The notes: a model not told the origin generated them from the sequence alone. 64,000 nucleotides of DNA from Pyxidicoccus xibeiensis (GCF_024198175.1 NZ_JAJVKV010000003.1:558001-622000), one strand, 5' to 3'. Positions 7,123 to 16,305 are shown, counted from the first letter of the stretch. Program-made: numbers and translations.

Positions 7123-9546
7123 TCAGGAGGAGTGGGACGGGGCGGGCTCGGCGCCCAGCGGGTCCTGCAGCACGGTGAGCACCGGCCGCGCGTCCGCCAG
7201 CAGCGGAGCGAAGAGGGACGGCTGCCCGGGGTCGGCGAACACCGTCGAGAAATCCTCGGGCGTCAGGGCGCGCACCAGCCGGGCCGCGAAGGTCTCCCGC
7301 AGCAGCCGCACGTAGTACTCGACGTCATAGTCGCGAGGGTCGCTGGTGGGGGCCTCGCCGTCCTCGTCGTTGTCGGGCAGCAGGCCCGCGCGTCCCCGCA
7401 CCGCGCGGTAGACGCGGACGCGCTCACCGGCGGACCAGTCCGTCCGTCCACCCGCCAGCATGGCCTCGTAGGACAGCTCGCGCCTGCGCTCGCGGAGGGC
7501 CAGGTACTGGGCGGCGCTCTTCGTCAGCCGCACCCGCGACGTCACGGCCAGCGTGGGGACCTGCCTGCGGCGCAGCGCCATCACCGTGGCGACGTACTCC
7601 TCCCGCACCCCGGGGATGTCACCGGCCAGCAGACAGCGCAGCGCCCGGCGCAGGAAGTCCTCGCCGAAGGGCTCGGCCCGGCTGGAGCGGAACGCCACGC
7701 CGCGCAGCACCAGCGGACCTTCGTAGGGCTGCAGCGCGTAGTTCTTCGGCTCGTGTGACAGCATCGCGGCGTAGCGCCCGTCGAACTCCAGCTGGACGCG
7801 GGGTGGCAGCAGGGCGGCGACCTCGGACACCACCCGGCGCTCGTCGGCCTCGCGCCAGTCGTCCGGCACGGCGAAGTAGACCCCGTCCGTGTCGGCCTCC
7901 AGCAGCGTGACGCCCCGGGCCGCCAGCTCGCGGCAGAGCAGGCCCAGCACCTCGCGCCCCCGCCGCGTCACCTCGTTGGCGGCGTGCACGTCCGAGAAGC
8001 GCGTCAGCCCCACCGCGCCCAGGTACCCGTAGGCCGAGTTGACGACAATCTTCATCGCCGCGGAGAGCGACTCATTCGTGTGCCGCTCCGGCGAGCCGGG
8101 CGCCGCGGCCTTCGCCCGCCCCTTGGCCGCCAGCCGCTGGTCCACCAGCCGGTCCACCAGCGCGAGCAGCACGCCCAGCCGGTCCCGCTTCGGCCCGATG
8201 CGGTACTGGCGCATCAGCGACGGGTACAGGCTGGCGACGTCCGCCTTCACCACGTGCCGCGCCACGCCCGTGGCGAACAGGTGGAGCGCCGCGCCGCTGT
8301 GAGAGGTGCCGTCGCCCGCCTCGCGCGCGGGCAGGGCCGCACCGGCCCGGAGGTAGGCACGCACCAGCAGCGGGTCGAGCACCCCCGTGGCCGGCCCCGC
8401 GTCCGCGAGCCGCTCGTAGCGGCGCGGCGCCATGCGGGCGAGCGCGAAGGCCGCGCCCCCCATGAGGCGCGCGAGGCCGGCGGCTTCGTTCACGTCGTCG
8501 CGGGCGTAGCGGCGCACGCGCTCTGGGTCTCGCTGGAAGACCTCGTACACCTTCGCCCCGGGGATGTGCTCCCGCTCCGGCCCCGCCAGGCCCAGGTGCC
8601 TCGCGACGGCCTTGAGCCCGTGGCCGGGCAAGTCCCTCGCCGAGAAGTCGTGCCGCAGCACCGCGTCCATGGTGTCGATGAGCTCGCGCCCCGGCATCGT
8701 GTAGCGCGAGCGGCGCATGGAGTCGTCACGCCCCGCCGCGCCCCCGCGACCGATGGCGGCACCGCGTGCGGCCGGGCGCTGCCGCAGCCCGGGCGAGCCC
8801 GCGCGGCCCAGCCCGAGCGTCACGCCCAGCACCCGCGCCCGCCGGGCGAGGAAGGGCAGGTCGAAGCCATGCAGGTTGTGGTTCTCGATGATGTCGGGGT
8901 CGTGCACCCGGATGCGCTCCACCAGGCGCTGGAGCAGGTCGGCCTCCGCGGCGTCGCCCTCGCCCTGGACGTCGAGCACCTCCGCCCTGCCCTCCGGATC
9001 TCGCAGCGCGACGAGGAAGATGCGGTCCCGGTCCGGATTCAGCCCCGTGGTCTCCAGGTCGAACTGGAGCCGGCGCAGGTCGTCGAACCCGAGGTCTCGG
9101 AAGTACGTGCGCCCCGAGGCGCAGAGGTACTGCTCCTCGGGGGGCAGCGACAGCACCGTGTCCTCGTCCAGGTCCCGCACGTGCCCGAGGGTGCGCCCCA
9201 GGCGGCGCCCGGCCCCCTGGAGCACGGCGGCCGTCAGCGCGCGCCCGTCCTCCGCGCGGACCAGGAAGCGCAGCGCGCCGGGCCCCTCCAATTCCTGCCA
9301 CGTCACCCGGTTCGGCGCGGGGCCCTCGCGCTCGGGGCGGAGCCTGGCGCCCAGGTGTGCCAGGTCGTCCAGCGAGGACAGGAGCAGCCACGGCCGGAAG
9401 CGCACGTCCTCGCGCACCAGCGTGCCCTCCCCGGGGAGTCGCCGCCAGACGAAGGCCCGACCGTCGGGCTCGGCCCAGACCGAGACGATGCCCGGCGTCG
9501 GGTCCCAGCCCCAGAGCCACTCGTCCTCCATGGGGTTGGCCATCAT
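7123..9546 (-). CDS. Family B DNA polymerase (Pol II type) with 3'-5' exonuclease
   Basis: About 807 residues. The exonuclease domain shows Exo I (FDLETTGL, D-x-E, near residue 162), Exo II (ENHNLHGFD near 222) and Exo III (YARDDVNEA near 347). The polymerase domain shows motif A (DVASLYPSLM near 437), motif B (KIVVNSAYGYLG near 505) and motif C (DTDGVYF near 555), so all catalytic acids are present. It is shorter in the palm-to-C-terminus part than E. coli PolB but complete. The role expected from the family is translesion or repair synthesis. Start is taken at the paired ATGs 9546/9543; an ATG at 9531 is also possible, and there is no strong ribosome site. Confidence 0.9.
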   Translation of the reverse strand: MMANPMEDEWLWGWDPTPGIVSVWAEPDGRAFVWRRLPGEGTLVREDVRFRPWLLLSSLDDLAHLGARLRPEREGPAPNRVTWQELEGPGALRFLVRAEDGRALTAAVLQGAGRRLGRTLGHVRDLDEDTVLSLPPEEQYLCASGRTYFRDLGFDDLRRLQFDLETTGLNPDRDRIFLVALRDPEGRAEVLDVQGEGDAAEADLLQRLVERIRVHDPDIIENHNLHGFDLPFLARRARVLGVTLGLGRAGSPGLRQRPAARGAAIGRGGAAGRDDSMRRSRYTMPGRELIDTMDAVLRHDFSARDLPGHGLKAVARHLGLAGPEREHIPGAKVYEVFQRDPERVRRYARDDVNEAAGLARLMGGAAFALARMAPRRYERLADAGPATGVLDPLLVRAYLRAGAALPAREAGDGTSHSGAALHLFATGVARHVVKADVASLYPSLMRQYRIGPKRDRLGVLLALVDRLVDQRLAAKGRAKAAAPGSPERHTNESLSAAMKIVVNSAYGYLGAVGLTRFSDVHAANEVTRRGREVLGLLCRELAARGVTLLEADTDGVYFAVPDDWREADERRVVSEVAALLPPRVQLEFDGRYAAMLSHEPKNYALQPYEGPLVLRGVAFRSSRAEPFGEDFLRRALRCLLAGDIPGVREEYVATVMALRRRQVPTLAVTSRVRLTKSAAQYLALRERRRELSYEAMLAGGRTDWSAGERVRVYRAVRGRAGLLPDNDEDGEAPTSDPRDYDVEYYVRLLRETFAARLVRALTPEDFSTVFADPGQPSLFAPLLADARPVLTVLQDPLGAEPAPSHSS

Positions 9547-9733
9547 GGCGGCGACCGGGGCGGTGCCCCTCCGGGGGTGACAGTCGAGAACCCGCATGAT
9601 GCAAGCCGCTCCATCCGCGCGATGCAAGGTGGGACCTGACGGGTTGGCGACGCCGTCCCCACTCCCGGGCGGGGGCGTGGGATGACGTCATATTGAGACC
9701 CCGGTGTGACAGTGGTATGTCAGGTTTCTCCGT

Positions 9734-10378
9734 ATGCAGCGCACCGAGCGTCTCTTCGCCCTCGCCGAGTATTTGAGAGGCCGCCGCACGGGCGTCACGG
9801 CGGAGACGCTCGCGGAGCGCTTCGGAGTCACCGTCCGGACCATCTACCGGGACCTGGATGCCCTGCGCGCCGCGGCCATGCCGCTCGCCGCCGAGCGGGG
9901 ACGTGGCGGGGGCTATGCGCTGGACCGCAGCTACAGCCTGCCGCCGGTGAACTTCACCGCGCGCGAGGCGGCGCTCATCGTGGCGCTGGGGCGCTTCGCC
10001 ATCGACATGCGCCTGCTGCCGTTCACCGACACGCTGGAGTCCGCGCTCGACAAGGTGCGCTCCGCGCTGTCCACGTCCGCGCAGCGCGAGCTGCTCACAC
10101 GGCTGAAGGAGCTGTCGTTCCTCGGGGTGCCCGCGCTGCCCGCCAAGAAGTCCGTGCGGGAGGCCATCGAGCGCGCGTGGTTCGAGCAGCAGCCGGTGCG
10201 CATCACCTACGTGGATGGGAACTACCTGGAGACGACGCGCGACATCCGTGTGATGTCGGTCATCATGGACCGCCACGAGACGCGGATTGATGCCGTCGAG
10301 CTCGACAAGGACGAGCGCCGCCCGTTCCGCCTGGACCGCATCACCCACGCCGAGGTGCTGCGCCCGTCCGGGGCCTGA
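9734..10378 (+). CDS. HTH transcriptional regulator, YafY/WYL-like
   Basis: A 214-residue regulator with an N-terminal winged HTH of the HTH_11/DeoR kind (TAETLAERFGVTVRTIYRDLDALR), then the glycine-rich wing (RGRGGGYAL). A linker and a WYL-like domain follow (about residues 145-210, with VRITYVDGNY and RPFRLDRITHAEVL). The WYL part is shorter than in full-length family members, which run to about 230-320 residues. It is read away from the DNA polymerase gene across a 187-base spacer, so it could regulate that gene or itself. The start ATG is well placed before the HTH. Confidence 0.85.
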   Translation: MQRTERLFALAEYLRGRRTGVTAETLAERFGVTVRTIYRDLDALRAAAMPLAAERGRGGGYALDRSYSLPPVNFTAREAALIVALGRFAIDMRLLPFTDTLESALDKVRSALSTSAQRELLTRLKELSFLGVPALPAKKSVREAIERAWFEQQPVRITYVDGNYLETTRDIRVMSVIMDRHETRIDAVELDKDERRPFRLDRITHAEVLRPSGA

Positions 10379-10529
10379 AGCGACGGGCGTGGAGACTTCG
10401 ACTGCCTCTTCGGACGCTGGACGGTCAGCCGCGTGCCCTGAGCCGGCCGTCCGCCATGGCCCGACGCTCCGCGACCGCGGAGCGTGGACGAGGTCGCGAT
10501 TCAGGACCCGCGCAGGAGGTAGCGCGCCG

Positions 10530-12209
10530 TCACGGAGGCGGGGCCAGCGCGGGCAGCATGGGCACGCGCCGCTCGCCGGGGCCATTGGGCGTGGCGGCGC
10601 TGTTGTTCGTCACCCGCCGCAGCAGCGAGCGCAGGCGCGGCGCGTCCTTGCGGAGGTTCGCCACGAACGCGGAGGGCGCGGTCGGCTCCACGTAGAAGGC
10701 CCACGTGGCCCCCGTCGCGTCCGTGACGTAGGCGCCGAAGTCCTGGAGCGCCTGCGCCACCAGCTTCCCCTCCGCCGTCAGGCCCTGCGCGTTGAGGTCC
10801 ACCGTGGGGGGAATGGCGAAGTAGGCGCCCATGGGCACCTTGCCCTTGTAGGTCGACTCGCTGCCCCAGTCCTGCTCGGTGGCGGGCCAGACGTAGCCCT
10901 TCGCCGTGCCGTAGCCATTGGCGTCGTAGCCGCTCCAGCCGGAGGAGTAGTACAGCTGCACGCGGTCGATGGCGACGGCCAGCGCATGCTGAATCTTCCC
11001 CGTGTACTTCGGATGCGTGGGCGTGGTCTCCCACGCGCGGATGAGCCCGCCCACCGCCGAGCCGCCGTAGGCGCGCACCCCGTTCTGCGGCCCCAGGCCC
11101 GTGCCATAGAGGTCAATCGTGTGGTGGCGCCCCGCCCGGTAGGCCGTGGGCGACTGCCGCGTGGTGGCCCACGCCTCGTCGATGAACGTGCGCGCCGGGT
11201 TGATGACGTGCATGTGCGCGTCACTGCCCCGGGCGATGGTGGCATCCGCGGGGATGTAATAGGCGCCGCTGCGCGAGGAGTCGTTGTAGTCCGTCACCGT
11301 CGCCCACGGGTTGCTGGTGTAGGCCAGGGTGATGGGGTGCGAGTACTGGTCCCAGTTGGCCCAGGCGTTGATGTTCATCCCGCCGATGCTGGTGGCGATG
11401 AAGTCGCGCGTCGCCGGGTCCGTGGTGTCCGCGTACGTCGCGCCCCGGCCGATGGGCAGGTTCCAGACGGAGTCCGAGCGGAACGGCTGCAGCGTGGCGT
11501 CACGCGTGCCCAGCTGCGTGTAGACCTTGAACTCGTCGAACCGGGCGAGGTTGTCCTGGCTCGACAGCAGGCCCACGCGGGTGGCCGTCTGGTGGCTGGC
11601 GTCGTTCACCCCGCCCTTCAGCACACCGTTGATGTAGACGTCGATGCGGGTGCCGGACGTGCGGACCTCCAGCACGTCACCGGCGACGGGCGCCTGCGCA
11701 AGCTGCAGCGGGAAGGTCTGCGTGCCCGCGACGAACTTCGTCAGGAAGTACTTCCCCGCGCTCACGTCCGTCGCAAGCTTCCAGCAGTTGGCCCGGTCCA
11801 CGAAGCGGAACGTCAGGCCGGAGTGCTGGCCCGGCGTGGCCAGCGTCACCATCACCCGCACGTTGGCGGCGCCGTTCACCGTGGCGTAGTGGTCGTTCCA
11901 GGTGGCGTCGTCCGTCGCCAGGTACGCCCGGCCCGAGCTGATGCCCCACGCCGTGCCGGAGGGGGTGTAGCTCCAGGGCTGGCCGCCCAATTCCAGGCTC
12001 CCCAGCGTGGTGGCGCTGTTCGCCCGGCTGAACGCGTCGTAGAGGTTCGCACCCGAGGCGGCCCCCTGGGACTGGGAGGCCAGCGGCGCCTCCACCGAGT
12101 CCTCGAGGGACGGGGCACCACATGCCGTCCCCAGTGCGAGCAAGGGGAGGAACACCGGCATGAGCGCGGTCCGGGCCGCCCGCGGGATGCCACCTGCAAC
12201 GTTCTTCAT
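10530..12209 (-). CDS. Large secreted lipoprotein with LamG-like domain
   Basis: A 559-residue protein with a Sec signal and probable lipobox (LALGTAC, Cys near residue 30). Residues about 55-210 look like a concanavalin/LamG or 3-keto-disaccharide hydrolase-type sandwich (FSRANSATTLGSLELGG, GLTFRFVDRANCWKL, TSGTRIDVYINGVLKGG). Residues about 220-520 form a second, unrecognised domain (SDSVWNLPIGRGATY, HMHVINPARTFIDEAW, YSSGWSGYDANGYGTAKGYVWP), possibly carbohydrate-active. It is expected to sit on the cell surface. A strong AAGGAG site precedes the ATG at 12209. The catalytic role is not known. Confidence 0.75.
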   Translation of the reverse strand: MKNVAGGIPRAARTALMPVFLPLLALGTACGAPSLEDSVEAPLASQSQGAASGANLYDAFSRANSATTLGSLELGGQPWSYTPSGTAWGISSGRAYLATDDATWNDHYATVNGAANVRVMVTLATPGQHSGLTFRFVDRANCWKLATDVSAGKYFLTKFVAGTQTFPLQLAQAPVAGDVLEVRTSGTRIDVYINGVLKGGVNDASHQTATRVGLLSSQDNLARFDEFKVYTQLGTRDATLQPFRSDSVWNLPIGRGATYADTTDPATRDFIATSIGGMNINAWANWDQYSHPITLAYTSNPWATVTDYNDSSRSGAYYIPADATIARGSDAHMHVINPARTFIDEAWATTRQSPTAYRAGRHHTIDLYGTGLGPQNGVRAYGGSAVGGLIRAWETTPTHPKYTGKIQHALAVAIDRVQLYYSSGWSGYDANGYGTAKGYVWPATEQDWGSESTYKGKVPMGAYFAIPPTVDLNAQGLTAEGKLVAQALQDFGAYVTDATGATWAFYVEPTAPSAFVANLRKDAPRLRSLLRRVTNNSAATPNGPGERRVPMLPALAPPP

Positions 12210-12347
12210 CGCGACTCCTTGTCAAAGCTGCCGGAATAAGCAGGTTTTACAAGGATATAAGGGAGTCAGCGATGAGGGAACAACGGCCCGGGAAGGGGAG
12301 CCCGGGGGCCCGCCCTCTGGCGGGCCCGGGCGAAGCCCACTTCGACT

Positions 12348-12530
12348 TCAGTACTCCACCGGCGGCTGGGGGCCGGGGACGATGTCCGCGATGTCCGGGT
12401 CGACGTCACCGGGCTGACGGGTGGGGCGGTCCGACTTCTCCTTCTTCCGCTCCGAGCGCTTCGCGTCCTTCTCCTGCTGGTGCTGCTTGCGCGCCTGCTC
12501 CTTCTGGCGCTTCGTGGATCTTCCTTGCAT
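12348..12530 (-). CDS. Small highly charged protein, function unknown
   Basis: A 60-residue protein whose first half is almost all Lys, Arg, Gln and Glu (a likely helix or coiled coil, QKEQARKQHQQEKDAKRSER) and whose end is acidic and Pro-rich (DVDPDIADIVPGPQPP). GGGAGG lies 5 bases before the ATG at 12530, which argues for a real gene. It is downstream of cspA on the same strand, but the cspA terminator lies between them, so it may depend on readthrough or its own promoter. It could bind nucleic acid; this is only a guess from charge. Confidence 0.65.
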   Translation of the reverse strand: MQGRSTKRQKEQARKQHQQEKDAKRSERKKEKSDRPTRQPGDVDPDIADIVPGPQPPVEY

Positions 12531-12550
12531 TGAGCCTCCCTCACAGTAAA

Positions 12551-12585
12551 CAAAAGCCCGGCCTCACTGTTGAGGAGACCGGGCT
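12551..12585 (-). terminator. Rho-independent terminator of the cold-shock gene
   Basis: On the minus strand AGCCCGG pairs with CCGGGCT (12579-12585 with 12555-12561), with an inner 5-bp stem (CCTCA/TGAGG) closing a 4-base loop. The stem is followed by TTTTGTTT. The stem plus T-run lies 22 bases past the cspA stop codon. Confidence 0.8.
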
Positions 12586-12607
12586 GCGGGTGCTGGAGCC
12601 GACGCTC

Positions 12608-12814
12608 TCAGCCAACCACGCGGACGTTCTCGGCCTGGAGGCCCTTGGGGCCCTTCCGGGTCTCGAACTCCACCTTCTGGCCTTCAGCCAGGGACCGGAA
12701 ACCATCCGTCTGAATCGCGGTGTGGTGGCAGAACACGTCAGGGCCGCCATTGTCCTGGGCAATGAACCCGAACCCCTTCGCGTCGTTGAACCACTTCACG
12801 GTACCCGTTGCCAT
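12608..12814 (-). CDS. cspA: CspA-type cold-shock RNA chaperone
   Basis: A 68-residue single cold-shock domain beginning [21 protein letters not shown]1 is intact (KGFGFI). RNP2 reads VFCHHTAI rather than the usual VFVHFSAI, so a Cys replaces the second Val and a His replaces the usual Phe. These proteins bind single-stranded RNA and DNA and melt RNA structure. The C-terminus ([19 protein letters not shown]) is typical. A strong terminator follows. The gene letter after csp is a family name; the myxobacterial paralogue number cannot be told. Confidence 0.93.
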   Translation of the reverse strand: MATGTVKWFNDAKGFGFIAQDNGGPDVFCHHTAIQTDGFRSLAEGQKVEFETRKGPKGLQAENVRVVG

Positions 12815-13061
12815 ACTGTTCTTCTTTCCGCATGCGGCAACCAGGCCGCCTGGGTCCCAACGTGGGACGGGGCAGCCTCTAGCCTGTCAGGGGGCCAATG
12901 TCGAATGTGGAAGGCCCCGAATATCCACCGGTTGTCAGCCACCCCCTGAAAACGGGTACAAGAACCGAAGAATTCCAGCCCCTTACCCGGCCAGGGCCGG
13001 CTTCCAGAGCCGCCATGATGTAACGGGAAGGTATGAGTGGTGCTTTATTCCGGCAGCCTCC

Positions 13062-13373
13062 TCATGCGGCAACCTTTCGAGACCTGACACGGCTGGCCCG
13101 CCTGCTCCACCTCAGTGTCGCGAGCAGCGCGGAGACGTGCTCGCGGTGCTCTCTCACCAGGGCTTCCACCAGGCCCTGCTTGCCGCCGAAGTGGTAGCGC
13201 AGCGTGCCCCTTCCCACGAGGGCGCGGCGGGCCACGGCCTCGAGCGTCAGGGCCTGGGGGCCCTCCTCGCGGACGAGCCGGCTGGCCACCCGTAGCAACC
13301 TGTCGCGCGTCCCCACCTCGTTCTTCGCGCGCACCGGCGCGACGATGAAGTCGAACCACGGCAGTCCGTACAT
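13062..13373 (-). CDS. Truncated TetR-family regulator (DNA-binding domain only)
   Basis: The 103-residue product has a complete TetR N-terminal HTH (TRDRLLRVASRLVREEGPQALTLEAVARRALVGRGTLRYHFGGKQGLVEAL). It ends shortly after, with a basic tail (RWSRRASRVRSRKVAA), instead of the usual ligand-binding domain of 120 or more residues. No continuation of a TetR C-terminal domain was recognised downstream in other frames. It may be a remnant, or a small DNA-binding protein. It faces the MocR gene across about 207 bases that hold a perfect inverted repeat (13518-13536). Confidence 0.6.
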   Translation of the reverse strand: MYGLPWFDFIVAPVRAKNEVGTRDRLLRVASRLVREEGPQALTLEAVARRALVGRGTLRYHFGGKQGLVEALVREHREHVSALLATLRWSRRASRVRSRKVAA

Positions 13374-13517
13374 GCGTTCAAGCCCCTTTTCTTTCCGGGA
13401 TTCCCGGCGCGTCTCTTCCCCGCCGGCCGCCCCACCTACGGCCCACGCGGGTGTTCCCTGACTCAGGGTTACGACGTAGACCTAGCCTGCTTGCTGGAGT
13501 CATTCCCAGTGATGGTT

Positions 13518-13536
13518 GGTGATGCCGCACATCACC
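13518..13536. promoter_or_regulatory. Inverted repeat, possible operator
   Basis: GGTGATG and CATCACC are separated by 5 bases, giving a perfect 7-5-7 palindrome 45 bases before the MocR start, within the divergent spacer of a TetR-like and a MocR gene. Its size and place suit a dimeric regulator. Which of the two would bind is not known. Confidence 0.4.
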
Positions 13537-13580
13537 GAGGTAAATCAGACGTGGAGACGCGGAACAGACGCAGGAAGCGG

Positions 13581-15068
13581 ATGCCCGTCATGGCGGCGAC
13601 CTCGCTCGTGCTCGACGGGCCCGCGGGCGCGCCCCTGCAGGAGCAGCTGGCCGAGGCGCTGCGCGGGGCCATCCTCGCGGGCCGGCTGGCCCCCGGCACG
13701 CGGCTGCTGTCCACGCGCGCGCTTTCGGAGCAGTTGGACCTGTCGCGCAACACCGTGCTCAATGCCTATGCGCGGCTGTTGGCGGAGGGCTACCTCGTCG
13801 GCCACACGGGCTCGGGGACGTACGTGGCCCGGGAGCTTCCGGAGCGGCACGCCTCCGTGCGGCGCGCGGCCTCGCGGGGGCCCGCGCGCGGCCTGGAGGC
13901 GGAGCCCCCGGCGCTGTCCAGGCGCGGCGCCGCGCTGGCGGCGGTGCCCGCCCCGTTCGACCTGGCGCGAGGCATTCCTCCGGGCCGCATGGCCTTCCGG
14001 CTGGGGGTGCCCGCCCTGGATGCCTTTCCCAGCGAGCTGTGGGGCCGGCTGCTCCACACGCGCTGGCGGCGCTCATGGGGAGACCTGCTGTCCTGGGCGC
14101 CCCCGGCGGGCCACCCGCCCCTGCGCCGCGCCATCGCGGACTACCTGGCCACCTCGCGCGGGGTGAGGTGCGTGCCGGAGCAGGTCCTCATCGTCAGCGG
14201 CTCGCAGCAGGCCATGAGCCTGGCCGCGCAGGTGCTGATGGACCCCGGTGACGCGGCGTGGGTGGAGGACCCGGGCTACTTCGCCACGCTCGGCGCGCTC
14301 ACCGCGGCGGGGGCCACGGCCGTGCCCGTCCCGGTGGACGCGGAAGGGCTGGACGTGGAGGCGGGGCTGCGGCTGCGACCGGACGCGAAGCTCGCCTTCG
14401 TCACGCCCGCGCACCAGTTCCCGCTGGGCGTCGTGATGAGCCCCCGGCGCCGGCAGGCGCTCCTGGCGTGGGCGGCGCGCGCGAAGGCCTGGGTACTGGA
14501 GGACGACTACGACAGCGAGTTCCGCTACGTGGGCCGGCCCCTGCCGGCGCTCCAGGGGCGGATTCCCGACGCGCGCGTCCTCTACACCGGCACCTTCAGC
14601 AAGGTGGTGGCGCCCTCACTGCGCGTGGGCTACCTGGTGGTGCCCGAGGCGCTCGTCGATGCCTTCGCCGCCGCGCGCGGGTTCGCCGGGCTCAGCTCGC
14701 CCGTGCTGGAGCAGGCGGTGCTGGCGGACTTCCTCACGCAGGGCCACTTCAACCGCCATGTGCGGCGCATGCGCGTGCTCTACGCCGCCCGGCAGGACGC
14801 GCTCGTCGAGGCCGCCCGCCGCGAGCTGAAGGGGCTGGTGGACGTGGAGCCCACCCACACCGGCATGCACCTGACGGGCTGGCTCCCCGAGGGCGTGGAC
14901 GACCGGGCCGCCTCCGCGCGCGCGGCCCAGGCGGGCCTGCTGGCCTTTCCCCTGTCGCAATTCCGACTCGAGAGCCGGGGACGGGGCGCGCTGATGCTCG
15001 GCTATTCCCCCGTCCCCGAGGAGCAGATGGACGACAGCGTGGCGCGGCTCGCGCGGGCCCTGCGCTGA
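13581..15068 (+). CDS. MocR/PdxR-type regulator (GntR HTH fused to aminotransferase fold)
   Basis: A 495-residue fusion. Residues about 10-80 form a GntR winged HTH (QLAEALRGAILAGRLAPGTRLLSTRALSEQL then RNTVLNAYARLLAEGYL). Residues about 130-490 form a fold-type I PLP aminotransferase with EDDYDSEFRY and the Schiff-base Lys in TGTFSKVVAPSLRVGY (near residue 338). Such proteins use the aminotransferase domain to sense PLP or an amino compound and usually control vitamin B6, GABA or related genes. AGGAAG precedes the ATG at 13581. The AhpD-like gene downstream is a likely target, separated by an 18-bp palindrome. Confidence 0.9.
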   Translation: MPVMAATSLVLDGPAGAPLQEQLAEALRGAILAGRLAPGTRLLSTRALSEQLDLSRNTVLNAYARLLAEGYLVGHTGSGTYVARELPERHASVRRAASRGPARGLEAEPPALSRRGAALAAVPAPFDLARGIPPGRMAFRLGVPALDAFPSELWGRLLHTRWRRSWGDLLSWAPPAGHPPLRRAIADYLATSRGVRCVPEQVLIVSGSQQAMSLAAQVLMDPGDAAWVEDPGYFATLGALTAAGATAVPVPVDAEGLDVEAGLRLRPDAKLAFVTPAHQFPLGVVMSPRRRQALLAWAARAKAWVLEDDYDSEFRYVGRPLPALQGRIPDARVLYTGTFSKVVAPSLRVGYLVVPEALVDAFAAARGFAGLSSPVLEQAVLADFLTQGHFNRHVRRMRVLYAARQDALVEAARRELKGLVDVEPTHTGMHLTGWLPEGVDDRAASARAAQAGLLAFPLSQFRLESRGRGALMLGYSPVPEEQMDDSVARLARALR

Positions 15069-15069
15069 A

Positions 15070-15087
15070 GTGGCCCCATGGGGCCAC
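15070..15087. promoter_or_regulatory. Perfect 18-bp palindrome
   Basis: GTGGCCCCATGGGGCCAC reads the same on both strands. It lies 1 base after the MocR stop and 99 bases before the AhpD-like gene. It could be an operator for the MocR protein or part of a transcription end; no T-run follows, which favours the former. Confidence 0.4.
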
Positions 15088-15186
15088 GTGCAAGTGGCTC
15101 TCGTGTCCCGTAAGGCCCCTGGTTACACAAGGTGCACGAAGGCCGGGGACGGCAAACCCCACCGGCCCATCCTGGAGGTTGGACAC

Positions 15187-15654
15187 ATGGAAGCTCGGCG
15201 TTTCGACATGGGGAAGGTGGCCGCGGGCGGGTACAAGGCGATGCTGGGGCTGGAGCGGTACCTGCACGAGTGCGGGCTGGAGGTGGGCCTGCTGCACCTC
15301 ATCAAGCTGCGCGCGTCGCAGCTCAATGGCTGCGCGTACTGCATCGACATGCACTGGAAGGACCTGCGCGCCACGGGAGAGTCGGAGCAGCGGCTCTACG
15401 GGCTCGACGCGTGGGAGGAGAGCACCTACTACACGGAGCGCGAGCGCGCGGCGCTGGCGTGGACGGAGGCCGTCACGCGCGTCGCGGAGGGCCATGTGCC
15501 GGAGGCCGTGTACCGCGCGGTGCAGCCCCACTTCTCCGAGAAGGAGCTGGCCGACCTCACCGTCGCCGTGGCCACCATCAACGCGTGGAACCGCCTGGCC
15601 ATCGCCGCCAGGACGCCCGCGGGCGACTACAAGCCGCCCGCGGCCGCGAAGTAG
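15187..15654 (+). CDS. Carboxymuconolactone decarboxylase / AhpD-like alkylhydroperoxidase
   Basis: A 155-residue AhpD-fold protein with the peroxidase motif C-x2-C-x3-H (NGCAYCIDMH near residue 50), preceded by HLIKLRASQ. The C-terminal helix region (ELADLTVAVATINAWNRLAI) is typical. Members reduce peroxides through the vicinal cysteines, or decarboxylate lactones; the intact CxxCxxxH points to the redox type. TGGAGG lies 7-12 bases before the ATG. MocR genes are often next to AhpD-like genes, so control by the upstream regulator is likely. Confidence 0.88.
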   Translation: MEARRFDMGKVAAGGYKAMLGLERYLHECGLEVGLLHLIKLRASQLNGCAYCIDMHWKDLRATGESEQRLYGLDAWEESTYYTERERAALAWTEAVTRVAEGHVPEAVYRAVQPHFSEKELADLTVAVATINAWNRLAIAARTPAGDYKPPAAAK

Positions 15655-15660
15655 GAAGGC

Positions 15661-16305
15661 TCACGGCCCCGGCGGCGTGCGAGGCAGCTCCGTGCCGAAC
15701 AGCACCTGGAGCAGGTCCATCAGCCCGGGCCAGGCCTCGGCGCCCAGCCACAGCCCCTCGGGGACGTGCTCGGCGGACACCGCCAGCGAGGCGTTCTCGA
15801 AGAGCTTCGCGGGCAGCGGGCCGTCCGCGGGCAGCTTCCCCTCCACCTGGAGGACCTGGCCGTCCCAGCGGATGCCGGGCGGGAGCAGCCGCTCGGCCAG
15901 CGCGCGCAGCGCCGCCCGCCCCGCGCCCGCGCGCAGCACGCCCATCATCAGCGACGAGGCGGTGCGCGACTCCTCCAGCTCCACGACACCCGGCGTGCGC
16001 AGCCACAGCTTGTAGCGCCCGGAGGTCAGCTCCACGCGCTCCAGCGTCGTCTCCACGCGCAGCTTCCAGCCCTGCACGGACAGCCGCGCTTCATAGACGT
16101 CCGGTCGCGCCGTCCACTCGCGCAGCTCCAGGTGCTTCACCTTGCGCAGCAGCTGGCGCACCAGCGGCTCCACCCGCGCGTGCGACAGCCGCAGCCGCTT
16201 GCGGCCCACGTCCACCGCCACGTCCTCGGCCAGGGCCGCGGGCAGCCGCTTCGCCCAGTCGCGCGCGCCCTCCAGCAGCTTCGCAGCCAGTGACTGACCC
16301 GACAT
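15661..16305 (-). CDS. Conserved protein of unknown function
   Basis: A 214-residue protein without signal peptide or membrane segments. It has an amphipathic start (SLAAKLLEGARDWAKRLPAAL) and repeated beta-like stretches (YEARLSVQGWKLRVETTLERVEL, YKLWLRTPGVVELEES), reminiscent of lipid-binding or DUF2993-like sheets, but I cannot assign a family. GGAGGAC lies 6 bases before the ATG at 16305. It converges with the AhpD-like gene, with 6 bases between stops. Confidence 0.65.
   Translation of the reverse strand: MSGQSLAAKLLEGARDWAKRLPAALAEDVAVDVGRKRLRLSHARVEPLVRQLLRKVKHLELREWTARPDVYEARLSVQGWKLRVETTLERVELTSGRYKLWLRTPGVVELEESRTASSLMMGVLRAGAGRAALRALAERLLPPGIRWDGQVLQVEGKLPADGPLPAKLFENASLAVSAEHVPEGLWLGAEAWPGLMDLLQVLFGTELPRTPPGP

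Noticed and set aside
13045..13359. Overlapping minus-strand frame beside the TetR-like gene
   Set aside because: Shadow frame, Arg/Pro-rich, without HTH; the TetR motif is in the other frame.
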